A stretch of DNA of 64,000 nt from Paractinoplanes pyxinae. Its GTDB lineage: Bacteria > Actinomycetota > Actinomycetes > Mycobacteriales > Micromonosporaceae. The stretch is taken from contig NZ_JAPNTZ010000003.1 in assembly GCF_026626335.1 (NCBI RefSeq), positions 558,001 through 622,000 of the forward strand. The letters are read 5' to 3'. The notes beneath the pieces were generated by a model. It saw nothing but the letters and a program-made list of their open reading frames with translations. It ran no database searches and was not told the origin of the DNA. Numbering within the stretch: position 1 is the stretch's first letter; each line of letters opens with the position of its first letter. Below are positions 1 to 8,560 of the stretch, in pieces. A program made the position numbers and the translations under genes.

Positions 1-1409
1 ACGAGTACGGCCGGCTCGACCTGCTCGCCCACCAGGAGGTGCACGGCGGGTTCGCCGCGCTGTCCTCGGGCGAGCTGATCGGCCTGGCCGACCGCATCGA
101 GCTGCGCGGCCGCGGCGGCGCGGGCTTCCCGTTCGCCCGCAAGGTGCGCGCCGTGCTCGACTCGTGCCGCCGGCAGGAGCTCCCGCCGGTCATCGTGGTC
201 AACGCGACCGAGGGTGAGCCGCCGTCCTGGAAGGACAAGGCCGTCCTCACCCGCGGTCCGCACCTGATCCTGGACGGCGCCGCGCTGGCCGCGGCCGCGC
301 TCGACGCCGAGGAGATCGTCATCGGCATCGCCGACGACGGCATCGGCGAGAGCTCGATCACCGCGGCCCTGTCCGAGCGGCGGATGCCCTGCCCGACCCG
401 GATCGTCACCGTCCCGCACCGGTTCATCAGCGGCGAGGGCGGCGCGCTGGTGCGCGGCATCAACGGCGAGGCGCACATCCCGCCCGGCCGCAAGGTGCGC
501 TCCAGCGACAACGGCGTGATGGGCCTGCCCACCCTGCTCTCCAACGCCGAGACGTTCTCGCAGCTGGCCATCGCGGCCCGGCTCGGCCCGTGGGAGTACA
601 ACGCGGTCGGCATCCCCGAGGAGCCGGGCACGGTCATGCTGACCGTGGGCGGCTCGGCCACCAGCCCGGCCGTGGTCGAGGCGCCGACCGGCACCCCGCT
701 CATGGACGTGCTCAACATGTGCGGCGCCGACATCGGCCCCGGCCTGCTGGTCGGCGGCTACCACGGCAAGTGGATCACCGCCGAGGCCGCGCAGACCGTC
801 ACCATCTCGCGCAAGGGCTTCGCCTCGGTGGGCGGCACCCTCGGCGCCGGCATGCTGATCCCGATCGGCTCCAAGACCTGCCCGCTGGGCGAGGTCTCGC
901 AGGTCGTGCAGTACCTGGCCGGCGAGTCGGCCGGCCAGTGCGGCCCGTGCCGGCTGGGCCTGCCCGACCTGGCCCGCGCGGTGACGCTGGTGTCGCTGGG
1001 CGGCAACGCGGTCGAGAACGTGCGGCAGGCGGCCGGCGTGGTCAAGGGCCGCGGCGCGTGCAGCCACCCCGACGGCACGGCCCGGTTCGCGCTGTCCGCG
1101 CTCGAGGTGTTCGCCAAGGACGTCGAGGCCCACACCAACGGCGAGGGCTGCGGCAAGAGCGTCAAGGGCATCCTGCCGTTGCCGTACACGGCCGAGCAGG
1201 GCGCGCGCCGGCTCGCGGTCGACTGGTCGCGCTGCGACGGGCACGGCCTGTGCTCGGCGGTCGCCCCCGAGATCATCCGGCTCGACGCCAACGGCTTCCC
1301 GGCGTTCCCGCAGACGCCGCTGCCGCCGTGGCTCGAGAACGGCGCCCGCAAGGCCGTCAACGTCTGCCCGGCCCTGGCCCTGCGCCTCACCGAGGAGGCC
1401 TCGAAGTGA
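1..1409 (+). CDS. NuoF-like flavin/iron-sulfur oxidoreductase with C-terminal ferredoxin (5' end cut by window)
   Basis: The reading frame is open to the left edge (residues EYGRLDLL precede the first possible GTG at 39), so the true start lies outside the window. The visible protein resembles the 51-kDa NADH dehydrogenase subunit: a Gly-rich FMN/NADH region (LRGRGGAGFPFARK), an SLBB-like stretch (EAPTGTPLMDVLNMCGADIG) and a 4Fe-4S region (ESAGQCGPCRLG ... GACSHPDG). A C-terminal ferredoxin follows, with CDGHGLC and a later CP, which suits a 3Fe-4S cluster. The first cysteine of the usual ESCGxCxPC motif is Ala here. It probably moves electrons between a nicotinamide/flavin donor and a ferredoxin partner; it is not part of a complex I operon. 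The next gene overlaps its stop (GTGA). Confidence 0.85.
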   Translation, partial: EYGRLDLLAHQEVHGGFAALSSGELIGLADRIELRGRGGAGFPFARKVRAVLDSCRRQELPPVIVVNATEGEPPSWKDKAVLTRGPHLILDGAALAAAALDAEEIVIGIADDGIGESSITAALSERRMPCPTRIVTVPHRFISGEGGALVRGINGEAHIPPGRKVRSSDNGVMGLPTLLSNAETFSQLAIAARLGPWEYNAVGIPEEPGTVMLTVGGSATSPAVVEAPTGTPLMDVLNMCGADIGPGLLVGGYHGKWITAEAAQTVTISRKGFASVGGTLGAGMLIPIGSKTCPLGEVSQVVQYLAGESAGQCGPCRLGLPDLARAVTLVSLGGNAVENVRQAAGVVKGRGACSHPDGTARFALSALEVFAKDVEAHTNGEGCGKSVKGILPLPYTAEQGARRLAVDWSRCDGHGLCSAVAPEIIRLDANGFPAFPQTPLPPWLENGARKAVNVCPALALRLTEEASK

Positions 1410-1951
1410 AACGTCGCGCGTTGCTCGCCTCGGTGCTTTTGCTGGCCGGTTGCAGCAGCGCGCCGCCGGAGCAGGAGGCGGCCTTCGTCCAGCCGCCTCC
1501 GTCCGCCCCGACTGCGTCTTCCTCACCAGCGGCGGCGCCGATCGTCGTCCCCGCCACCCTGAAATTCAGTGGCAAGACGCTCGACGGGCAGCCGTTCGAC
1601 GCGACCACCCTCGCGGGCAAGCCGACCATCCTGTGGTTTTGGGCCCCGTGGTGCGCCACCTGCGCCAGCGAGGCCCAGAGCGTCCGCGACCTGCAGGACG
1701 AGTTCGGCAGCCGCCTCAACTTCCTCGGCATCGCCGGCATGGGCGGCAACAAGGACATGCACCAGTTCGTCAAGGACCTCGAGGTGAGCAACGTGACCCA
1801 CCTCGACGACCAGGCCGGCAAGATCTGGAAGAAATTCAAGATCACCGAGCAGAGCCTGTACGTCGTCCTCGACCGCACCGGCCAGGTCGTCACCACCGGC
1901 TACCTCGACGACCTGCAGCTGACCAGGCAAGTGAAGTCGCTGGTCGCCTGA
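1406..1951 (+). CDS. TlpA/ResA-like thioredoxin-fold lipoprotein
   Basis: The protein has 181 residues and starts at GTG 1406, overlapping the previous stop, with GAGGAGG about 8 nt upstream. A lipoprotein signal peptide ends in LLLAGCSS, so Cys16 should be lipidated and the protein anchored outside the membrane. A Pro/Ser/Ala linker follows, then a thioredoxin fold with the redox motif WCATC and a TlpA-type core (GKPTILWFWAPWC). It likely reduces or exchanges disulfides in exported proteins, taking electrons from the CcdA-like protein encoded immediately downstream. Confidence 0.9.
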   Translation: MKRRALLASVLLLAGCSSAPPEQEAAFVQPPPSAPTASSSPAAAPIVVPATLKFSGKTLDGQPFDATTLAGKPTILWFWAPWCATCASEAQSVRDLQDEFGSRLNFLGIAGMGGNKDMHQFVKDLEVSNVTHLDDQAGKIWKKFKITEQSLYVVLDRTGQVVTTGYLDDLQLTRQVKSLVA

Positions 1952-1952
1952 C

Positions 1953-2864
1953 GTGGGCGGCGAGCTGCTGCTGGCCCTGACCGCCGGCATGCTCGGCGCG
2001 GTCAACCCGTGCGGCTTCGCCCTGCTCCCGGCCTACCTGTCGGTGCTGGTCGCGGCGGAACCGGGCCGTCCCGCGGCAGCCGTCTGGCGGGCGCTGCGGG
2101 CCGGTGTGCTGCTGGCCATCGGGTACGCGGTGGTGTTCGGCGCCTTCGGCCTGGTGCTCACTCCCGTGGCCGGGGTGCTGCAGCCGCGTCTGCCCTGGCT
2201 CACGGTCGTGCTCGGCCTGGCGCTGGCCGCGCTCGGGATCTGGCTGCTGGCCGGGCGAGGCTTGCCGTCCTTGACCGTACGGGCCCCCGCGCTGACCGGG
2301 TCGGCGGCGTCCACGGTGCTGTTCGGCATGGCGTACGCAGTGGCCTCCCTGGGTTGCGCCGTCGGCCCCTTCCTGGCGCTCGTGGTGTCCAGCCTGCGCG
2401 CCGGGTCCATCGGCTCGGGTGTCGCGCTCTTTCTCGCGTACGCCGGGGGAATGGCCCTTGTCGTCAGTGCGACAGCCGTAGCCGTAGCCCTCGTGCGCGT
2501 CTCGGTAATCGGCCGGATGCGCAGCCTGCTAGCGATCGTGCCCCGCCTGGGCGGCGCCGTGCTGGTGATCAGCGGCCTCTACGTGGCGTACTACGGCTGG
2601 TACGAGATCCGCCTGGCCGGCAACCTGCGCCTGGCCGGCACCGACCCGGTCATCAACGCCGCCGCCGAGATCCAGCGCTCGTTGAGCGGCGTGGTCTCGG
2701 CCGCAGGCGCGTGGCCGTTCCTAGCCGTCGTAGCCGTGGCGCTGCTGATCCTCCTGGTGACGAAGAAACGGCCCGCACAAGGCGGGCCGTTCTCCAGCGA
2801 AAGAGTTGAAGTGTCGGGCTCCGAGCCGGCGGTGGGCGGCCGACCGGCTCAGAGCAGGAACTAG
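1953..2864 (+). CDS. ccdA: CcdA-family transmembrane thiol-disulfide transporter
   Basis: The protein has 303 residues and starts at GTG 1953, one base after the previous stop. It is strongly hydrophobic with about seven membrane segments. The two conserved family cysteines are visible in NPCGFALLPAYLS and SLGCAVGPFLAL, which shuttle reducing equivalents from cytoplasmic thioredoxin to an outer thiol-disulfide protein, here most likely the TlpA-like lipoprotein. The C-terminal tail (after about residue 270) is charged and poorly family-like. It contains a perfect terminator-like hairpin, so the annotated end is an open frame more than a conserved domain end. Confidence 0.87.
   Translation: MGGELLLALTAGMLGAVNPCGFALLPAYLSVLVAAEPGRPAAAVWRALRAGVLLAIGYAVVFGAFGLVLTPVAGVLQPRLPWLTVVLGLALAALGIWLLAGRGLPSLTVRAPALTGSAASTVLFGMAYAVASLGCAVGPFLALVVSSLRAGSIGSGVALFLAYAGGMALVVSATAVAVALVRVSVIGRMRSLLAIVPRLGGAVLVISGLYVAYYGWYEIRLAGNLRLAGTDPVINAAAEIQRSLSGVVSAAGAWPFLAVVAVALLILLVTKKRPAQGGPFSSERVEVSGSEPAVGGRPAQSRN
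2767..2791 (-). terminator. Stem-loop terminator inside the 3' end of ccdA, probably serving the PspC gene
   Basis: AACGGCCCGC and GCGGGCCGTT form a perfect 10-bp stem with a 5-nt loop. Read on the minus strand it is followed by TTTCTTCG and lies about 75 nt past the PspC stop codon. It sits within the coding sequence of the opposite-strand ccdA. Confidence 0.6.
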
Positions 2865-2865
2865 G

Positions 2866-3114
2866 TCAGACGGCCGGCGGGTACGGGGTGGTCGCGAAGG
2901 CCGGCTTCTCCGACGGCATCAGGATCCAGAGGATCGGGTAGATCAGGATCTGGCTGCCCGGGATGGCCAGCAGGACCACGACGAAGAGCAGGCGGGCCAG
3001 CCACGGGTCGATCCCGAAGCGGCGGGCGAGTCCTGCGACGACACCGGCGATGAGCCGGCCCTCGCGCGGCCGGGTGAGGCCCTGGCGGGACATGCTGTCG
3101 TGCACGGTGTTCAT
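2866..3114 (-). CDS. PspC domain-containing small membrane protein
   Basis: The protein has 82 residues from ATG 3114; an in-frame ATG at 3129 would add five. It shows the PspC pattern: a basic N-terminal stretch (REGRLIAGVVAGLARRFGIDPWLARLLF) followed by hydrophobic segments ending ILIYPILWILMP. PspC proteins are membrane partners in envelope-stress responses, but no PspA homologue is visible nearby. I prefer 3114 because purine-rich AGAGAGA lies 5 nt before it, while the AAGGA before 3129 touches that start codon. It converges with ccdA, with one base between the stops. Confidence 0.82.
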   Translation of the reverse strand: MNTVHDSMSRQGLTRPREGRLIAGVVAGLARRFGIDPWLARLLFVVVLLAIPGSQILIYPILWILMPSEKPAFATTPYPPAV

Positions 3115-3238
3115 GGCTGTCTCTCTCATTCCTTCTGGCTCGTTCGGCCTGATGCATCAATCGTCGGCTTTTTGCCTGCCCGGCAACATCGGGATCTGCC
3201 CTGGCTCGACCCTGATGTGCCAACCCTGAGACCCACAC

Positions 3239-3271
3239 TTGCTAGAGAAGTCTTTCTAAAGCATTCTCTAG
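3239..3271 (+). promoter_or_regulatory. Promoter and 30-bp palindromic operator of the winged-helix/MFS operon
   Basis: Outer arms CTAGAGAA (3242-3249) and TTCTCTAG (3264-3271) are perfect reverse complements. An inner CTTT-CT-AAAG (3252-3261) shares the same centre (3256.5). A candidate promoter overlaps it: -35 TTGCTA (3239-3244), a 17-bp spacer, -10 CATTCT (3262-3267), then 6 nt to ATG 3274. Binding of a dimeric winged-helix protein here would cover the whole promoter, which suggests autorepression. Confidence 0.6.
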
Positions 3272-3273
3272 GA

Positions 3274-3987
3274 ATGCCGCCGGACGATGCGACACCGCAC
3301 GAGCTGAAGATCACCGATCCCCGCACGCTGCGGGCGTACGCGCATCCGCTGCGCGTCCGGCTGATCGGGTTGCTCCGGTCCGAGGGGCCCATGACGGCCA
3401 CTCAGGCCGCGGCCGCGCTCGACGACAATGTGCCCAACTGCTCGTTCCACCTGCGCCAGCTGGCCAAGTACGGCTTCGCCGAGCGGGTGCCCGGGGCCGA
3501 CGCCCGCGAGCGGCCGTGGCGCGCCACCGCCCGCATGACCTCGTGGGACGACGACAGCGACGACCCGGCCATGCGGGCCGCCACCGACCAGCTCAACAGC
3601 GTGCTGCTCGGGGTGTTCACCCAGCGCGCCCAGGACTATCTGGCCTCGCGGGCCGACGAGCCCTCCGAGTGGCGCGCGGCGGCCGGTTTCGGTGACGCGC
3701 TCGTCCACGTCACGGCGGCCGAGCTGATCGAGCTCGTCGACCAGATGGAGGCCCTGACCGCCCGCTTCGCCGACCGCGCGACCGACCCGGCCGCGCGCCC
3801 CGCCGGCTCCCGGCCGATCCAGCTGATCCACATGGCCGTGCCCCGCGGCCCAGTCCCACCGGCGCCCGCGCCGGAAGCGCCCGCCCTGGAGGAGAGCGCG
3901 CCGGACGAGAACGCGCCAGACGAGGGCGCGGCGGGAAAGCGCGCGTCGGACGAGAACGCGGCGGAAGAGGGAGGTGCGGCGCGATGA
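3274..3987 (+). CDS. ArsR-type winged helix-turn-helix transcriptional regulator
   Basis: The protein has 237 residues. The start ATG 3274 follows the palindrome directly and has no normal Shine-Dalgarno sequence, so the mRNA may be leaderless. Residues about 10-85 form a winged helix of the ArsR/HTH_20 kind ([20 protein letters not shown], then [17 protein letters not shown]). No metal-binding cysteine cluster of the classical ArsR type is apparent. The last ~45 residues are a low-complexity Ala/Pro/acidic tail built on variants of [10 protein letters not shown]. The stop overlaps the MFS start (ATGA), so the regulator and transporter are translated together and the transporter is the likely target. 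Confidence 0.88.
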   Translation: MPPDDATPHELKITDPRTLRAYAHPLRVRLIGLLRSEGPMTATQAAAALDDNVPNCSFHLRQLAKYGFAERVPGADARERPWRATARMTSWDDDSDDPAMRAATDQLNSVLLGVFTQRAQDYLASRADEPSEWRAAAGFGDALVHVTAAELIELVDQMEALTARFADRATDPAARPAGSRPIQLIHMAVPRGPVPPAPAPEAPALEESAPDENAPDEGAAGKRASDENAAEEGGAAR

Positions 3988-5243
3988 CGGCGGCCGGCGT
4001 GGAGACGGGTCGCACCGGGCCGGTGCGGCTGCTGCGCGAGGCGGAGTTCCGGCGCTACTGGTCGGCGCAGACCGTCTCGCTGCTGGGCGACCAGATCACC
4101 CTGATCGCCCTGCCGCTGCTGGCCGTGGTGGCCATCGGGGCCGGCCCGGCCGAGATGGGCTACCTGACCGCGGCGGCGCTGGTGCCGAACCTGTTCCTCT
4201 CGCTGCCGGCCGGGGCCTGGGCCGACCGGCAGCCCGAGAAGCGCCGGATCATGATCGTGGCCGATGTGAGCCGGGCCGTCCTGCTGCTGGCCGTGCCCGC
4301 GCTGTGGTGGGCCGGTGTGCTGACCATGCCGGTGCTGTATCTGGTCGCCTTCCTGGTGGGCGCGTTCTCGCTGCTCTTCGAAGTGGCCCACGCCAGCCTG
4401 TTCGCCTCGCTGGTGCGCCGGCCCGACTACGTGGACGCCAACACCCTGCTCAACGGCAGCCGGGCCGCCTCGTTCGTGGCCGGGCCGAGCGTCGGCGGGC
4501 TGCTCGTGCAGTGGCTGTCGGCGCCGCTGGCCCTGATCGCCGACGTGGTCACCTATCTGGCGTCGGCCGCCTTCCTGGGCCGCGTGCGGGTCGCCGAGGC
4601 CCCGGCCGAGACGGGCACCGAGGTCAAGGGCATGACTTCCGGCGTACGGTATGTGGCTCGTTCACCCGTGCTGCGGGCCGTTCTGCTCGGCGCCACCACG
4701 CTCAACCTGTTCAACTACATCTTCGCCGCGCTGTTCGTCCTGTACCTGACCACGAGCCTGCACGTCGCCCCGGGCACGCTCGGCCTGATCATCGGGCTGG
4801 GCTCGATCGGCGGGCTGCTCGGCGCCGTGCTGGCCGGCCCGCTGAGCCGCCGCCTCGGCATCGGGCCCGCGGTGATCCTGGGCTTCCTGCTCTTCCCGGC
4901 CCCGCTGATCCTGGTGCCGTGGGTCTCCGGCCCGCAGTGGCTGATCTTCGGCGTGCTCGTCGTCTCCGAGTTCTTCTCCGCACTGGGCGTCATGGTCCTC
5001 GACATCACGGTCGGTTCCGTGCAGACCGCCGCCACCCCGCACACGATGCTGGCCGTGGTGTCCGGCTTCAAGCGCACCGTCAACTACGGCATCCGCCCCA
5101 TCGGCGCGCTGATCGGCGGCGCGCTCGGCGCCACCATCGGCGTACGGCCGTCGTTGTGGATCGCCACCGTCGGAGCGCTGCTCGGCGTGCTCTGGATCTG
5201 GTTCTCCCCGCTACGGACGATGCACGACCTGCCCGAGCTCTAA
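3984..5243 (+). CDS. MFS transporter (enterobactin-exporter-like/multidrug type)
   Basis: The protein has 419 residues with about twelve hydrophobic segments and the MFS N-terminal pattern [18 protein letters not shown] followed by [13 protein letters not shown] (loop 2-3 motif). ATG 3984 overlaps the regulator stop, with GAGGGAGG about 10 nt upstream. A role in drug or metabolite efflux under control of the upstream repressor is inferred; the substrate is unknown. The stop codon overlaps the stop of the convergent PP2C gene by four bases. Confidence 0.88.
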   Translation: MTAAGVETGRTGPVRLLREAEFRRYWSAQTVSLLGDQITLIALPLLAVVAIGAGPAEMGYLTAAALVPNLFLSLPAGAWADRQPEKRRIMIVADVSRAVLLLAVPALWWAGVLTMPVLYLVAFLVGAFSLLFEVAHASLFASLVRRPDYVDANTLLNGSRAASFVAGPSVGGLLVQWLSAPLALIADVVTYLASAAFLGRVRVAEAPAETGTEVKGMTSGVRYVARSPVLRAVLLGATTLNLFNYIFAALFVLYLTTSLHVAPGTLGLIIGLGSIGGLLGAVLAGPLSRRLGIGPAVILGFLLFPAPLILVPWVSGPQWLIFGVLVVSEFFSALGVMVLDITVGSVQTAATPHTMLAVVSGFKRTVNYGIRPIGALIGGALGATIGVRPSLWIATVGALLGVLWIWFSPLRTMHDLPEL

Positions 5244-5959
5244 CCCTCGGTGATGTCGGCGACTATGACCGTCACGTTGTCGGGGGCGCCGTTCTCGAGC
5301 GTACGGTGCACGAGCTCGGCGGCGGCGGTCTTGCGGTCGGCGTTGGTCAGCAGGGTCTCGGCGATCACGCTGTCTTCGACGTAGTCGGACAGGCCGTCGC
5401 TGCACAGCAGGAAACGGTCGCCGGCGCGGACCGGGATCATGCGGCCGGCCGGGCGGAACGGGCCGCCCTGGACGGCCTGGGTGACCAGCGCCCGCTGCGG
5501 GTGGCGGCGGGCGTCGGCCGCGGTGAGCACGCCCTGGTCGACCAGCGCCTGCACGTACGTGTCGTCCCGGGTGAGCTGCGTGAGTTCCCCATCGCGTACG
5601 AGATAACAGCGCGAGTCACCCACGTTGAGCGCCGCCACGCGGTCGTCCGCCAGCATGATCGCCGTGACCGTGGTGCCCATGCCGTCGCGGGCGTCGTCGT
5701 CGGCCACGGCGGCCTCGATCCGCCCGTTCGCCGTCTCGAGCGCGGCGATCAGGTCCTGCAGCGGCTCGCCGGTGTCCGGCATCGAGTCGACCACGCTCAG
5801 CGCCTGCACCAGGATGTCGCTGGCCAGCTCGCCGGCGGGCAGGCCGCCCATGCCGTCCGCGACCACCAGCAGCCTGTTCCCGACGAAGACCGCGTCCTCG
5901 TTGTTGGATCGCACCAGGCCCTGATCGGTGGCGGCGACCGCCCGGACAACAAGCGTCAT
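5240..5959 (-). CDS. PP2C-family serine/threonine protein phosphatase
   Basis: The protein has 239 residues, the usual size of a soluble bacterial PP2C (Stp/PrpC type). The metal-binding motifs are intact: SNNEDA near the N-terminus, [28 protein letters not shown] and DNVTVIVAD at the end. It should remove phosphate from Ser/Thr of proteins modified by Hanks-type kinases; one such kinase is encoded about 2.6 kb further on. It converges with the MFS gene. Confidence 0.93.
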   Translation of the reverse strand: MTLVVRAVAATDQGLVRSNNEDAVFVGNRLLVVADGMGGLPAGELASDILVQALSVVDSMPDTGEPLQDLIAALETANGRIEAAVADDDARDGMGTTVTAIMLADDRVAALNVGDSRCYLVRDGELTQLTRDDTYVQALVDQGVLTAADARRHPQRALVTQAVQGGPFRPAGRMIPVRAGDRFLLCSDGLSDYVEDSVIAETLLTNADRKTAAAELVHRTLENGAPDNVTVIVADITEG

Positions 5960-6145
5960 GGAACAAGACTGCCAAAGCCCCGATCAGATGTCTCTAGTAC
6001 CTCCTACGTAGTGCGCGCAGGAGTTTGTGTTAAGAGCGGGCAAGCCGCCAGGAACTGGGCGAAGAGCGGGGCCGCACCACACCTGAGGACTACCTCGCGC
6101 GGGGCGGCGGGACAAGCGTCGGGCCCGTCGGTGACAATCGTCGTC

Positions 6146-8554
6146 GTGACGACAGCCATCCATCAGCGCATCGCGACCGAACTCGGCGTCCGTGAGGGCC
6201 AGGTCACCGCGGCGGTCGACCTGCTCGACGGCGGGGCCACGGTGCCGTTCATCGCCCGCTACCGCAAGGAGGTGACCGGCGCTCTCGACGACACCCAATT
6301 GCGTACGCTGGAAGAACGCCTCGGCTATCTGCGGGAGCTCGAGGACAGGCGCGCCGCCGTGCTGGAGTCGATCCGCTCGCAGGGCAAGCTCGACGACGCG
6401 CTCGAACAGGCGATCCTGGCGGCCGACTCGAAGGCCCGCCTCGAGGACATCTACCTGCCGTACAAGCCCAAGCGGCGCACCCGGGCCCAGATCGCCCGCG
6501 AGGCCGGCCTCGAGCCCCTGGCCGACATGCTGATCGGCGACCCGACCCTCGACCCGCGGTTGTCGGCCGGCAGCTTCATCGACGCCGACAAGGGCGTGGC
6601 CGACGAGCAGGCCGCCCTGGACGGGGCCCGCGCCATCCTCATCGAGCGCTTCGCCGAGGACGCCGACCTGATCGGTGAGCTGCGCGAGCGCATGTGGACC
6701 CGCGGCCGCCTGGTGGCCAAGGTGGCCGAGGGCAAGCAGACCGAGGGCGCCAAGTTCTCCGACTACTTCGACTTCGCCGAGCCGTACGCGAAACTGCCCT
6801 CGCACCGCATCCTGGCCATGTTCCGCGGCGAGAAAGAGAACATTCTCGACCTGACGATGGAGCCCGAGCCGGAGGACGAGTCCACCTTCGAGCCGCGCAT
6901 CGCTGCCCGGTTCAACATCTCCGACCAGGGCCGGGCCGGCGACCGGTGGCTGCTCGACACGGTCCGCTGGGCCTGGCGGACGCGCGTGCTGATCCACCTG
7001 GGGGCCGATCTGCGCGTACGGCTGTGGCAGGCCGCCGAGGACGAGGCCGTCCGGGTCTTCGCGGCCAACCTGCGCGACCTGCTGCTGGCTGCGCCGGCCG
7101 GAACGCGCGCCACGATGGGTCTCGACCCGGGCTTCCGTACGGGTGTGAAGGTCGCCGTGGTCGACCCGACCGGCAAGGTCGTGGCCACCGACGTGATCTA
7201 TCCGCACGTGCCCCAGAACAAGTGGGACGAGTCGATCCACCGGCTCGCCGCGCTGGCCAGCAAGCACAACGTCGACCTGATCGCGATCGGCAACGGCACC
7301 GCCTCGCGCGAGACCGACAAGCTGGCCGGCGACCTGATCAAGCGCCACCCCGAGGCCAACCTGACCAAGGTGATGGTGTCGGAGGCGGGCGCGTCGGTCT
7401 ACTCCGCTTCCGCGTACGCGTCACAGGAACTGCCGGGCATGGACGTCTCGCTGCGCGGCGCGGTGTCGATCGCCCGCCGCCTGCAGGACCCCCTCGCGGA
7501 ACTGGTGAAGATCGACCCGCGCTCGATCGGCGTCGGCCAGTACCAGCACGACCTGTCCGAGTCGAAGCTGTCCAAGTCGCTCGACGCCGTGGTCGAGGAC
7601 TGTGTGAACGCGGTCGGCGTCGACATCAACACCGCCTCGGCGCCGCTGCTGTCCCGGGTCTCCGGCATCACCGCCGGTCTGGCCGAGAACATCGTGCTGC
7701 ACCGCGACGGCAACGGCCCGTTCAAGAACCGCAACGAGATCAAGAAGGTGGCCCGGCTCGGCCCCAAGGCGTTCGAGCAGTGCGCCGGCTTCCTGCGCAT
7801 CCCGGACGGCGACGACCCGCTCGACTCCTCGGCCGTGCACCCCGAGTCGTACCCGGTGGTCCGCACGATCCTGGCCTCGGCGGGCACGGACATCAAGTCG
7901 CTGATCGGCAACAGCCCGCTGCTCAAGGCGCTGCGGCCCGAGCAGTTCGTCACCGACACGGTCGGCGTGCTCACGGTGACCGACATCCTGCGTGAGCTGG
8001 ACAAGCCGGGCCGCGACCCGCGCCCCGGGTTCACCACGGCCACGTTCGCCGAGGGCGTCGAGAAGATCGCCGACCTCAAGCCGGGCATGGTGCTCGAGGG
8101 CGTGGTGACCAATGTGGCCGCGTTCGGCGCGTTCGTCGACATCGGCGTCCACCAGGACGGGCTCGTGCACGTGTCGGCGCTGTCGAACACGTTCGTCAAG
8201 GACCCGCGCGAGGTCGTCAAGTCGGGCGACGTGGTCAAGGTGCGGGTGGTCGAGGTCGACGAGCAGCGCAAGCGGATCTCGCTGACCATGCGGCTGACCG
8301 ACGAGCCCGCCCGCAAACCCCGGGAGGACCGGCCGCAGCAGGGCGGTCAGGGCGGCCAGGGCGGTCAGGGCGGTCAGGGGCGCCCGCGTCAGGGGCAGCC
8401 GCGTCAGGGCGGCGGTCAGCGGCAGGGTGGCGGACAGCGGCAGGGTGGCGGTCAGCGTCAGGGTGGCGGTCAGCGGCAGCAGCAGCCGCAGACCAGCTTC
8501 AACGGCGGGGCGATGGCCGACGCTCTGCGCCGGGCCGGCCTGACCAAGGACTGA
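6146..8554 (+). CDS. tex: Tex family RNA-binding transcription accessory protein
   Basis: The protein has 802 residues from GTG 6146 (GTG 6131 is an alternative). No ribosome site is seen, but GACAAT lies 7 nt before 6146, which suits a leaderless start. Domain order is the Tex N-terminal helical region (about 5-190), a YqgF/RNase H-like core (about 322-450, [18 protein letters not shown]), helix-hairpin-helix motifs (about 485-555, [15 protein letters not shown]) and an S1 RNA-binding domain (about 644-716, [18 protein letters not shown]). The last ~80 residues are a Gly/Gln/Arg tail absent from many Tex proteins. Tex is a transcript-release and nucleic-acid-binding housekeeping factor. Confidence 0.95.
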   Translation: MTTAIHQRIATELGVREGQVTAAVDLLDGGATVPFIARYRKEVTGALDDTQLRTLEERLGYLRELEDRRAAVLESIRSQGKLDDALEQAILAADSKARLEDIYLPYKPKRRTRAQIAREAGLEPLADMLIGDPTLDPRLSAGSFIDADKGVADEQAALDGARAILIERFAEDADLIGELRERMWTRGRLVAKVAEGKQTEGAKFSDYFDFAEPYAKLPSHRILAMFRGEKENILDLTMEPEPEDESTFEPRIAARFNISDQGRAGDRWLLDTVRWAWRTRVLIHLGADLRVRLWQAAEDEAVRVFAANLRDLLLAAPAGTRATMGLDPGFRTGVKVAVVDPTGKVVATDVIYPHVPQNKWDESIHRLAALASKHNVDLIAIGNGTASRETDKLAGDLIKRHPEANLTKVMVSEAGASVYSASAYASQELPGMDVSLRGAVSIARRLQDPLAELVKIDPRSIGVGQYQHDLSESKLSKSLDAVVEDCVNAVGVDINTASAPLLSRVSGITAGLAENIVLHRDGNGPFKNRNEIKKVARLGPKAFEQCAGFLRIPDGDDPLDSSAVHPESYPVVRTILASAGTDIKSLIGNSPLLKALRPEQFVTDTVGVLTVTDILRELDKPGRDPRPGFTTATFAEGVEKIADLKPGMVLEGVVTNVAAFGAFVDIGVHQDGLVHVSALSNTFVKDPREVVKSGDVVKVRVVEVDEQRKRISLTMRLTDEPARKPREDRPQQGGQGGQGGQGGQGRPRQGQPRQGGGQRQGGGQRQGGGQRQGGGQRQQQPQTSFNGGAMADALRRAGLTKD
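8338..8490 (+). repeat. In-frame short tandem repeats encoding the Gly/Gln/Arg tail of Tex
   Basis: Nine-base units (variants of GGCGGTCAG) and then 15-18-base units (variants of CAGCGTCAGGGTGGCGGT) encode GGQGGQGGQ followed by repeated GQRQGG. The tail resembles RGG-like disordered RNA-binding regions. Unit identity is high, so length may vary between strains. Confidence 0.85.
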
Positions 8555-8560
8555 CGAGGT

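Noticed and set aside
3150..3159. TGATGCATCA palindrome between the PspC and winged-helix genes
   Set aside because: It is a perfect 10-mer, but no promoter element is aligned with it and short palindromes are expected by chance; the 30-bp palindrome nearby is the better operator.
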